In this document: piece after piece, positions 57,501 to 64,000 of the stretch
How positions within the stretch are numbered: position 1 is the first letter of the stretch
Layout of the letters: each line of letters begins with the position of its first letter
From: CAVRIA01 sp963721115
GTDB lineage: Bacteria > Desulfobacterota > Binatia > HRBIN30 > CADEER01
Assembly (NCBI GenBank): GCA_963721115.1
Contig: CAVRIA010000010.1
Span: 124,001-188,000, forward strand
Direction: 5' to 3'
Length of the DNA: 64,000 bases
Program-made: the position numbers and the translations under genes
The notes under the pieces: generated by a model
What the model saw: the letters and a program-made list of their open reading frames with translations, nothing else
The model's database searches: none
What the model was told of the DNA's origin: nothing

Positions 57501-57634
57501 AGGCGGCCGGAGCCAGCCGTTGCCTCGGTCAGAGCGGCCGTGAGCACCGCCATCTCCGTTTCACGGCCGACGAACGGGCCGCGCGTCCAGGGAGCCGTCG
57601 CCCGCAGCGAGTCGCGTTCACTCACCGTTGCCAC
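54513..57634 (-). CDS. STAND/AAA ATPase regulator, paralogue of the preceding gene (frameshifted)
   Basis: About 1040 residues. A GTG at 57634 (or 57625) is the likely start. FVGRETEMAVL, Walker A GEPGIGKT, YEGEGAPAFWPWVQILRE, Walker B IVLVIDDLHGADRSS, RTEGNPFFVGEFVRAL and RLARLSESCRRTLRIAAVIGREF match the gene at 51222 position by position. A TPR-like region (LSYARRAGDRALVLLAYEEAARLYEMGL, LGEAHKRAGNTEECKRAFLRAADV) leads to the C-terminal module FRREGESWRIAYRGAEVRLKDSKGLRYIAHLLRHPG...AVTKRIKSALARIRSSHAELGRHL. Breaks lie near 57305, 54690 and 54540. The two genes and their trailing repeats look like a tandem duplication of a unit of about 3.3 kb. Confidence 0.78.
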
Positions 57635-57644
57635 TCCGTTGCAT

Positions 57645-57960
57645 CGGGGCGGTATCGAACAGACCGGCTGAAGGGACCGCCTTCAGCATCCCTCGAATCT
57701 GGTCCGGCGCTGCGCCGGCACCGGCCGCCCGCGCCGCTGGTTCTTCCGACCGGCTGGACCTCCCGCCCGATCCGTTCGACATGACAGACAAGCCCGCCGG
57801 CAGCGGGCGCTGCTCCATCAAGCGGTCAAGCGGTGAAAATTGTCAAGCCGCGTTTCGAATGTTCCGCCCAAGTTGGGGCAGCGCATCTGTATGCGCTCAA
57901 CGGAGCGCCGCCGGGGTCGAATGGTCGATTTCCCCGTACGCGACGCTGCCCCGGCAATTC
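57645..57960. other. Gene-free interval before operator copy 7
   Basis: Divergent gap between the minus-strand regulator and the orphan regulator. It should hold the regulator's promoter. I saw no convincing -35/-10 pair and no open frame with a ribosome site. Confidence 0.45.
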
Positions 57961-58000
57961 GGGACGCATAATGTCACAACGTGACGCGACTTGTCCCGCA
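57961..58000 (+). promoter_or_regulatory. 40-bp nested palindrome (operator copy 7)
   Basis: GGGAC...TGTCAC-AAC-GTGACG...GTCCC. It ends 22 bp before the possible TTG start at 58023 and 67 bp before ATG 58068 of the orphan regulator. Confidence 0.72.
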
Positions 58001-58022
58001 GATTCATCGGGAGAACACGACC

Positions 58023-58438
58023 TTGCCCGACATCATCCGTACCGCGTCATCCTCCGACCTCCAGGCGATGGAGGTACCCCTGCAGACCTTTCGCCGCGAC
58101 GGCGACTACTGGACCGTGGAATACCAGGGCGTCGTCCTTCATCTGCGCGACTCGAAGGGCCTGCGCTATCTCGCCCGTCTCATGCACCGGCCGAAGGAGC
58201 GATTCTCTCCCTGGAGCTTCTCGCCGAGGAGAGCGGCCGGCCGGCGAGCGTCGTCGAGGCCGGCCCCGCGGAGGTCGAGCGGGCCCGCTCCGCGGTGACC
58301 AAGCGCATCCGCTCAGCCATTGCGCGCATCCGGTCGCACCACGATGGGCTCGGCCGCCACCTGCTGGCGAGCGTCCATACCGGACAGCGCTGCGTCTACG
58401 ACCCCGATCCGGCGCACCCGGCGAGGTGGGTCGACTGA
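58023..58438 (+). CDS. Orphan winged-helix-like regulator (one frameshift)
   Basis: About 138 residues: only the C-terminal module of the large ATPase regulators, without ATPase or TPR parts. MEVPLQTFRRDGDYWTVEYQGVVLHLRDSKGLRYLARLMHRPKE is followed, after one missing base near 58205, by LSLELLAEESGRP and then ERARSAVTKRIRSAIARIRSHHDGLGRHL and VHTGQRCVYDPDP. The start is TTG 58023 or ATG 58068. The RxVTKRI/LGRHL helices probably contact DNA. Preceded by operator copy 7, so it may regulate itself, and it is a candidate for the protein that binds the palindrome. Confidence 0.7.
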
Positions 58439-58561
58439 CCGGCACACGGCTCGTCGAGGAGTGGTCGGGGCGGGCGAACGGTGACGGTCGCTTGCCGGGC
58501 CAACGGCGCTGGAGCCATTCCGCTGGATCGCGGCGGAGCGGATTCCTATCCTGGGCGCCGA

Positions 58562-60265
58562 ATGACCACCGCACGCGCCCCCCTCGACCGCAGCGCCGCC
58601 GCCATCGGCCTGCTGATCGTCGTCGCCGCCAACTTCCTCTATCTGGCGGGGCTGCCGCGCATCCTCGATCCCATGCTGTCGATGGAGCCGTTCTACATCG
58701 ACATGGCGCATCGGCCGGTGTCGGCGATCCTCGCCGGAGACCCGGCCTGGGGACCGCTGTACGCCCTGTGGCTCAAGCCCCTCGTCGCCGCGTTCGGCGA
58801 CCCGATCGCGGTCTACGCCGCCAACCTGTACGGCCTGTCGCTCGGCGTCTCGATTCTGATCTATCTGTACGTCCTCCTGCTCACCCGCCGCGCCGCGGCG
58901 GCCGTGGGCGCGGCGCTCTTCTTCCTGATCTCGGACCTCAACGTGCCGCTCGACAGCAAGGTCAGCAGCTTCGCCCTGCTGGTCGTCCTCGCCGGGCTGA
59001 CCGCGTCCGAGCTCGCCCCGGCCGGCGCCCGGCGCACCAGCGTGGCGGCGGCCGGCGTCCTCCTCGCCTCCTATGCCCGTCCGGAACTTTATCCTGCCGC
59101 CCTGTGCCTGTGCGCGGTGGCCCTCGTCCTGGCCGTTCGGGAGGCGGGCGAATCGGGCCGGGGCGTCCTGCTGTGGCCGGCGGCGGGCCTGGCCCTGATC
59201 GCGATCCCCGGCCTCTGGATGGGCCCTCCCGCGCTCGCTCGCCGTTCCGGCGACGACCGCTTCTTCAGCGCCTTCCGCGAGCATTTTGCCTGGAACTGGG
59301 AGAGCTGGCATGGCCACGGGCAGACCCTCTTCACCATCTGGAAGGGGGAGTTCGGCACCGCGCAGACGGTGTTTCAGGCCATTCAGAGAAACCCCGACGC
59401 GGTCGCGCACCACCTGGCCGACAACGTCCTCGGCACGCTGCGCTTCCTGATCATGTCGGCGTTCGACCACTACCCGCTGCTGGCTCCCGCCACCCGTCCC
59501 GTCCTGGTGAGGGCCGAGAGCCTTCTCGCGTCGGCCGTCGCGCTCGGCATCCTCGTCGCCGTCGCCGCCCGGCGCCGATGGCGCCGCGAGATGCTCGATC
59601 TCTACGGCCACGTGCTGGTTCCCTGGGCCACCGTGACGGCCTTCGTCGTCGTCGCGGCGACCGCGATCTTTCCCCTGCCCCACTACCTCGTCCTGCCGAG
59701 CGTGCTTCTCCTGCTGGCGGCAACCGCGGCGGCGACGGTGATCCTGCCGTCGTATTCCGTATCCTCCCGGCCCGGCCGCGCGCTCGTGGCGCTGGCGTGT
59801 CTGGCGGCCGTTCCGAAGCCGTTCGTCCTGCCCACCGCGTACGTCGTTCCCGGCTCGGCCTTCAAGGGGCGGATCACCGTCGCGCGCACCGTGGCCGACA
59901 CCATCCACTTCATCCGCTCCCTCGGCCTGCCGGCCCCCGTGCACGTCCTGGCCATGACCGACGGCATCGGAGAAATGCTCGGAGCGGGCTTCGACGAGGT
60001 GAAGATCTGGCAGAAGGGCGCGCAGCCCCTGCAGGCCTACCTGCGGGACCGGCACGTCGACGTGATCGTCAGCATGGAGCGCGGCCGCAGCAGCTTCCTG
60101 GTCGACGACCCCTACTGGGAACTGATCCAGAAGACCCCGGAGCAGACGGGGTTCACCCGCCTCTTCGTCCCCGGCCATCAGGTCCCGCGCGTATGGGCAC
60201 GCAGCGACCTGCTGCCGAAGCACGAGGCGTCGAACGGGAACGGGGGCGCCAGTGTCGTGCGATAG
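58562..60265 (+). CDS. Polytopic membrane protein, glycosyltransferase family 39/83-like
   Basis: The protein has 567 residues, frame intact. Residues 15-420 hold about ten hydrophobic helices (IGLLIVVAANFLYLAGL, LYGLSLGVSILIYLYVLLL, VAAAGVLLASYARPELYPAALCLCAVAL, TAFVVVAATAIFPLPHYLVLPSVLLLLAA). The first loop has DPMLSMEPFYIDM, an acidic loop as in ArnT/PMT-type lipid-linked sugar transferases. The last 150 residues form a soluble domain. A family call rests on topology and the acidic first loop only. Function unproven; sugar transfer at the membrane is the best guess. Confidence 0.6.
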   Translation: MTTARAPLDRSAAAIGLLIVVAANFLYLAGLPRILDPMLSMEPFYIDMAHRPVSAILAGDPAWGPLYALWLKPLVAAFGDPIAVYAANLYGLSLGVSILIYLYVLLLTRRAAAAVGAALFFLISDLNVPLDSKVSSFALLVVLAGLTASELAPAGARRTSVAAAGVLLASYARPELYPAALCLCAVALVLAVREAGESGRGVLLWPAAGLALIAIPGLWMGPPALARRSGDDRFFSAFREHFAWNWESWHGHGQTLFTIWKGEFGTAQTVFQAIQRNPDAVAHHLADNVLGTLRFLIMSAFDHYPLLAPATRPVLVRAESLLASAVALGILVAVAARRRWRREMLDLYGHVLVPWATVTAFVVVAATAIFPLPHYLVLPSVLLLLAATAAATVILPSYSVSSRPGRALVALACLAAVPKPFVLPTAYVVPGSAFKGRITVARTVADTIHFIRSLGLPAPVHVLAMTDGIGEMLGAGFDEVKIWQKGAQPLQAYLRDRHVDVIVSMERGRSSFLVDDPYWELIQKTPEQTGFTRLFVPGHQVPRVWARSDLLPKHEASNGNGGASVVR

Positions 60266-60583
60266 GCCATCTGCGAATCGCCGCGGCAAGTTTGTGGTGT
60301 GGGCCTCCGGCCTGCATGTTTGTGGTGCGGGCCTCCGGCCTGCACAGCGGTCCGACGGACCGCTGACCTCCCCGAGCCCCCCGTGCAGGCGGGACGCCCG
60401 CACCACAACAGGCCGGCGGCCCATGGCGACTGCGCGGTAAGGGCCCTTCTCCCCTTCTCCCGGCAGCCGCTTCTCTCTTGCGTTTTCGCCGCCCGTCCCC
60501 GAAAGTAGAGGCCTCGAAAGTCCTGCGCGGCAAGGCACTTGCGCGCGTTCGATTGTCCGGCAATGGCGACGGGAGGTCTCCCC
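60266..60583. other. Gene-free interval dominated by a repeat
   Basis: This 318-bp gap has no supported gene. The family A repeat fills 60291-60409. The ribosome site GGGAGG of the His-rich gene lies at 60571-60576. Confidence 0.55.
60291..60409. repeat. Dispersed palindromic repeat, family A (second copy)
   Basis: TTTGTGGTGTGGGCCTCCGG and a second tandem copy of the same arm are followed by AGCGGTCCGACGGACCGCT and the inverted arm TGCAGGCGGGACGCCCGCACC. Same element as 25644-25736, here with the left arm doubled. Confidence 0.72.
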
Positions 60584-61045
60584 ATGGGTTACGACGACAG
60601 GCGTGAAGTTCTACAACGGCTCGAGGAGCTCGAGCGTCTGGTACGCCACGAAGATCGCGGCCCCTGGGGGGGGCGCGGACGCGGGCGCCGCCACCATCAT
60701 CACCATCATCACGGCGACCACGATCACTGCCACGGTGGCGATCACTGCCACGACCACGACCGCGACCACGGCGGCGGTGACTTCGACGAGAAGAGGGTCA
60801 TCGACACGATCGTCCGGCTGGTCTCCGAGCAGGTCGGACGCATCGTCGAGGAACGGCAGCAGAGCGAGCGGGGCCCCGGCGAGGACGGCGGCGAGAAGCG
60901 CATCGTCGACCTCATCGTCCGCTGCGTCTCCGAGCACGTGCAGGAGATCGTCGCCACGGAGCTCGACCGCCGTTTCGGCCGCGCCGATGCGGGCCCCGTA
61001 GGCCCCCCGGCGCCGGCTGGTCCTCCCGAACCGGAGCGGCCCTGA
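60584..61045 (+). CDS. Small His-rich protein with two amphipathic helical repeats
   Basis: The product has 153 residues from ATG 60584, which has GGGAGG 7 nt upstream. An N-terminal coiled helix (REVLQRLEELERLVRHED) leads to a His-rich tract at about 37-62: seven consecutive His, then HDHCHGGDHCHDHDRDH, with two Cys. Two similar helical units follow (EKRVIDTIVRLVSEQVGRIVEE and EKRIVDLIVRCVSEHVQEIV), then a Gly/Pro tail. No signal peptide. It may bind Ni, Zn or Cu. Because two radical SAM genes follow directly, it is also a candidate peptide substrate or carrier. Confidence 0.75.
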   Translation: MGYDDRREVLQRLEELERLVRHEDRGPWGGRGRGRRHHHHHHHGDHDHCHGGDHCHDHDRDHGGGDFDEKRVIDTIVRLVSEQVGRIVEERQQSERGPGEDGGEKRIVDLIVRCVSEHVQEIVATELDRRFGRADAGPVGPPAPAGPPEPERP

Positions 61046-61107
61046 GCTCGACGGCCGAACGAATCGCCGCGCCGGGGGCGAGATCCTCCCCGAGCCGATT
61101 GCACGGC

Positions 61108-62142
61108 ATGCAAGCAGGTGAATCCGCGGATCGGTGCGATTCCTCGAGCGGCGCGCCGCACCGACTGTTCAGGAAGACCATTCCGGAGGACGCCCCCGTC
61201 ACCCTCGGGAGCACCGCCCTGTTCCGCTTCGGCGAGCAGTGCAACTACCGCTGCCCGATGTGCAGCAACACGGGGGAGCCGTCCCTCTTCTTCCACCCGA
61301 CGGACGAGCTGCTGCGCCGCGCCGCGTTCCTGCACGAGCGCGGCTTCCGGCGCGCCGTCGTCACCGGCGGGGAAGCGACCATTCACCCGGGGTTCTGGAC
61401 CGTCGTCGAACGCCTCTCGGCCTATGGGATGCGGTGGGACATCAACACGCACGGCCGGACGTTTTCCAGACCGCTCTTCGCCCGCCGCGCCGCCGAGAGA
61501 GGCCTGGAGCGCGCCATCGTCTCGCTGCATTCTCTCGATCCCGCCACCAGCGCCGCCATCTTCGGCGTCGGCGAAGAAGCCCATCACGGCAGCGTCGCGG
61601 GCGTCGACCGCCTGCTCGAGGCGGGCGTCGACGTGATGCTCAACTGCGTGCTCACGCGGCTGAACCTGGATCAGCTCGAAGCCTACCTGCAGACGGGATG
61701 GGAGCGCTTCAACCGCCGGGTCGCGTTCAAGTTCGTGTTCCCGACGACCATCGGCAAGGGCGGAGGGTGGCCGGGCATCGACACGCTGCGCTACGCCGAG
61801 GTGCGCGAGAACGTGCGGCGTCTTCGGGCTCTCGCCGCGCGGCTGCGCGTGCGCGTCTCCTTCGAATCGTTCCCGAGCTGCATCCTCGAAGACCCCGGGG
61901 CGGTCAACTACGGCCGCTCCCGGTTCGGCGAGTCGCACTATCTCGACGACGCCAGCGGCGACCGGGTGTATGCGATGCGCCACATCGAAGCCGAGCTGTC
62001 GGCCTTCGGCGAAGTGTGCCGCCGCTGCACCGCCTTGCGCGGCTGTTCGGGAGTCCCCATCAGGTACGCACAGAGACATGGCGTCGCCGAGCTCACGCCG
62101 TTCCCGCCGCGGGCCGGCGCCGGCGAGGAGAGTCCGGCATAG
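61108..62142 (+). CDS. Radical SAM enzyme next to the His-rich protein
   Basis: The product has 344 residues from ATG 61108; an in-frame TTG at 61099 is an alternative. CNYRCPMC (Cys 45, 49, 52) binds the cluster, VTGGEATIHPGFW is the GGE motif in a variant form (A for P after E), and VSLHSLDPA is the barrel strand shared with the first gene of the window. CRRCTALRGCSG near the end is a compact auxiliary-cluster motif. It lies 62 bp after the His-rich gene and 58 bp before the twin radical SAM gene, and is probably co-transcribed with them. Confidence 0.88.
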   Translation: MQAGESADRCDSSSGAPHRLFRKTIPEDAPVTLGSTALFRFGEQCNYRCPMCSNTGEPSLFFHPTDELLRRAAFLHERGFRRAVVTGGEATIHPGFWTVVERLSAYGMRWDINTHGRTFSRPLFARRAAERGLERAIVSLHSLDPATSAAIFGVGEEAHHGSVAGVDRLLEAGVDVMLNCVLTRLNLDQLEAYLQTGWERFNRRVAFKFVFPTTIGKGGGWPGIDTLRYAEVRENVRRLRALAARLRVRVSFESFPSCILEDPGAVNYGRSRFGESHYLDDASGDRVYAMRHIEAELSAFGEVCRRCTALRGCSGVPIRYAQRHGVAELTPFPPRAGAGEESPA

Positions 62143-62200
62143 GCGGGACGCGCCCCGGAGCGCGGATCCGGCCGGGGCAGCGGTCTAGCCCTATAGAGCC

Positions 62201-64000
62201 ATGCGAGTCCAACGCGTCATCACCAACGAGACCTGCAACCAGAACTGCTGGTTCTGCAATGCGCGCCGGCCGGTGGAGCGGCCGGACTTCGTCGCCAAAT
62301 CGGCGGTGCGGCAGCGGATCGCCGCGGCGCTTTCGGAGGGCGCGCGAGAGATCGTGCTCACCGGCGGTGAGCCGACGTCGAGAAGCGACGTGGCCGATCT
62401 CGTCCGCCGCGCCGCCTCGGGCGGCGCGCGCGTCGTGCTCGAGACCAACGGCGCGCTGCTCGACGAGGCGCGCGCCCGGCAGCTGGCCGCCGCGGGTCTC
62501 GACACGGCGCGGGTTCAGCTCGTCGCCTGGGGGGAGGCGGCGGACGCCATCACGCGCGATCCGGGCGGCTTCGCCGCCGCGCTGGGCGGAATCCGCGCCC
62601 TCGCCGCCGCCGGCGTGAATGTCGAGGTGACCGCTCCGGTCGTGCGCCGCAACCTGGAGCTGCTCGCGGCGCTGCCGCGCGAGATCGCCGCCGCGGCGCC
62701 GGCGGTGAAGACGCTGATCCTGGTGATCCCGACCGCGGCCCCCGACCCCGCCGAGTGCGCCTCGCTGGCGGAGGGGGCGCGCGCCATCGTCGCGGTCGCC
62801 GACGCGGCGCGCCGCGTCGGCCTGGCGGTGCGGCTGGACCCGGCGACCTTCGTCGCTCCCTGCCTGTTCGAGAAGCCGGAGCGGGTCGCCCACCTCTTCG
62901 CCCTCAACCGCGGGCACGCGGTGCGGCCCGGCTTCGAGCGCGTCGCCGCCTGCGAGTCGTGTCTGGTCAACGACCGCTGCCCGGGTCTGCCGCAGGCGGC
63001 GCTGGCGGCGGCAGCCCCGCCCCTCCTCCACCCCGTGCTGGAGCATCGCCTGCGGCGGCGACTGACGGTGGTCTCGTCGGTCGAGGAGCAGGTGGCGCGC
63101 GAGCTCGTCGGCCGCGACGAGCTGCGCGGCGACTCCCACGAGCGCATCCCCGAGTACACGGTGCGGGTGAACTTCCACTGCAACCAGGCCTGCGAGTTCT
63201 GCTTCGTCTCGACCCACCTGCCGCCGCCCGCCGAGGCGGCGGTGCGCGCCGCGATCGAGACCGCCGGCGACGAGCAGGCGGTGCTGGTGCTGTCCGGCGG
63301 CGAGCCGACCTTGAACCCCCGCCTCGTCGAGTACGTGCAGCTGGCGAAGCGGCACGGCGTGCGGGCGGTCGAGCTGCAGTCGAACGCCATCCGCCTGGCC
63401 GACCCGGCGCTGGCGCGCGCGCTCGCGGCCGCCGGGGTCGATCGCGCCATGGTCTCGCTGCACGGCTCGACGGCCGAGATCTCCGACGCCATCACCGGCG
63501 CGCCCGGCACCTTCGCCGCCACGGTGCGCGGCATCGACGAGCTGGTGCGGACGGCGGTTCGCGTGCGGCTCAACTTCGTCTTCTGCCAGGCCAACCGCGC
63601 GGACTTCCCGCGCTTCGTCGACTTCGTGGCGAGCCGCTGGCCGCGGGTCGCCATCGTCTTCTCGTTCGTCGGCTCGCACACCGACGTCGTGCCGCGCACG
63701 ACCGCGCTGATCCCGACCTTCAGCGACATCATGCCGTCGCTGCTCGAGGGGCTGGCGCGGGCGCGCGCCGCGGGCCTCGAGGTGCACGGCTTCGATTCGA
63801 TGTGCGGGCTGCCGCTGTGCCTGGTGCCGGAGGCGGAGCGCTCCGGCTTCTCGACCATCGCCGTGTCGCCCGGCGACGGAGGCGGCGAGTTCGTCAAGGG
63901 AGAGGTGTGCGCGCACTGCGCCGAAGGCCATCGCTGCTACGGCATCCGCCGCGGCTACGCGGAGCTCTACGGCACCGCGGAGCTGCGCCCGCTGTCCAGC
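62201..64000 (+). CDS. Second twin-domain radical SAM protein, 3'-truncated by the window edge
   Basis: Open from ATG 62201 to the end of the window, at least 600 residues. The first radical SAM domain has CNQNCWFC (Cys 12, 16, 19) and LTGGEPTSR; its auxiliary Cys lie in CESCLVNDRCPGLP (about 250-262). A second, complete domain begins with CNQACEFC (Cys 327, 331, 334), then LSGGEPTLNPRL and VSLHGSTAEISD. CAHCAEGHRCYG near residue 575 is its auxiliary motif. No vitamin B12-like region precedes it, unlike the twin protein at 902. The frame is continuous. The end of the protein is outside the window. Confidence 0.9.
   Translation, partial: MRVQRVITNETCNQNCWFCNARRPVERPDFVAKSAVRQRIAAALSEGAREIVLTGGEPTSRSDVADLVRRAASGGARVVLETNGALLDEARARQLAAAGLDTARVQLVAWGEAADAITRDPGGFAAALGGIRALAAAGVNVEVTAPVVRRNLELLAALPREIAAAAPAVKTLILVIPTAAPDPAECASLAEGARAIVAVADAARRVGLAVRLDPATFVAPCLFEKPERVAHLFALNRGHAVRPGFERVAACESCLVNDRCPGLPQAALAAAAPPLLHPVLEHRLRRRLTVVSSVEEQVARELVGRDELRGDSHERIPEYTVRVNFHCNQACEFCFVSTHLPPPAEAAVRAAIETAGDEQAVLVLSGGEPTLNPRLVEYVQLAKRHGVRAVELQSNAIRLADPALARALAAAGVDRAMVSLHGSTAEISDAITGAPGTFAATVRGIDELVRTAVRVRLNFVFCQANRADFPRFVDFVASRWPRVAIVFSFVGSHTDVVPRTTALIPTFSDIMPSLLEGLARARAAGLEVHGFDSMCGLPLCLVPEAERSGFSTIAVSPGDGGGEFVKGEVCAHCAEGHRCYGIRRGYAELYGTAELRPLSS

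Noticed and set aside
38881..58000. The 40-bp palindrome as a CRISPR repeat, REP element or riboswitch
   Set aside because: Copies are kilobases apart, each just upstream of a start codon and oriented with the gene; the 3-bp centre is too tight for a useful RNA loop. A protein-binding operator fits best.
60611..60937. Minus-strand open frame with a very hydrophobic Val/Ala stretch resembling a membrane helix
   Set aside because: The hydrophobic stretch is the complement of the His/Asp codons of the His-rich gene, which has a good ribosome site and codon-consistent helical repeats.
1..64000. rRNA, tRNA or CRISPR loci
   Set aside because: I looked for conserved tRNA-arm, rRNA and regularly spaced repeat patterns and saw none by eye. 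A tRNAscan or Infernal run would be needed to exclude them fully.

Overview
The window is high-GC and gene-dense. It looks like part of a chromosome from an uncultured, formerly deltaproteobacterial lineage (Binatota- or Myxococcota-like). The reasons are the many secreted proteins built from DUF4215 and disintegrin-like Cys repeats, a CSLREA/beta-helix protein, Thr-Pro linkers, a DUF1329/DUF1302 pair and MalT/AfsR-like ATPase regulators. The lineage is inferred from gene content only. I saw no rRNA, tRNA, CRISPR array or transposase.

Region 1 (1-7.9 kb) is a co-directional cluster for peptide modification. It holds a partial radical SAM/SPASM enzyme, a protein with two radical SAM domains, a third radical SAM enzyme, two small HxsD-like proteins, the radical SAM maturase HxsB and an HExxH-type putative peptide beta-hydroxylase, several joined by start/stop overlaps. 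This is a variant of the His-Xaa-Ser (Hxs) system. Its likely substrates are two almost identical 105-106 residue peptides, at 11.3-11.6 kb and 20.0-20.4 kb on the minus strand. Each has a conserved leader and a core of 14 His-Gly-Ser triplets ending in Trp, and each sits just upstream of a large secreted disintegrin-like repeat protein starting MTLFR. The second copy is also preceded by a DUF4215 protein whose C-terminal half resembles a BPI/TULIP lipid-binding fold. Related radical SAM genes lie at 31.4 kb, 61.1 kb and 62.2 kb; the last is a second twin-domain enzyme, cut by the window end. A small His-rich protein at 60.6 kb lies beside the last two.

Region 2 (8-38.8 kb) mixes metabolism and envelope genes: a glutathione transferase, a polar amino-acid ABC transporter with fused binding protein and permease, an SGNH hydrolase with Cys repeats, an aldo/keto reductase, a PDZ protein, transketolase plus a transaldolase/phosphoglucose-isomerase fusion, a PEGA-like lipoprotein, a VapBC pair, an ATPase regulator and the DUF1329/DUF1302 pair.

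Region 3 (38.8-58.4 kb) is an accessory region of secreted proteins, interspersed with toxin-antitoxin modules. Seven copies of a nested 40-bp palindrome lie 22-92 bp before start codons: six before secreted-protein genes (one of them truncated) and one before a small orphan DNA-binding protein. This looks like an operator for an undescribed regulon. Three ATPase regulators in the window carry the same C-terminal domain as the orphan regulator. A roughly 130-residue C-terminal domain, ending around a conserved CW/CF-E motif, recurs in at least six secreted proteins.

Many genes between 19 and 58 kb have reading frames broken by single-base indels. In transketolase all four are +1 insertions, three of them in short G or C runs, which points to sequence error. 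Coordinates for such genes are the reconstructed full spans. Dispersed palindromic repeats fill several gaps.
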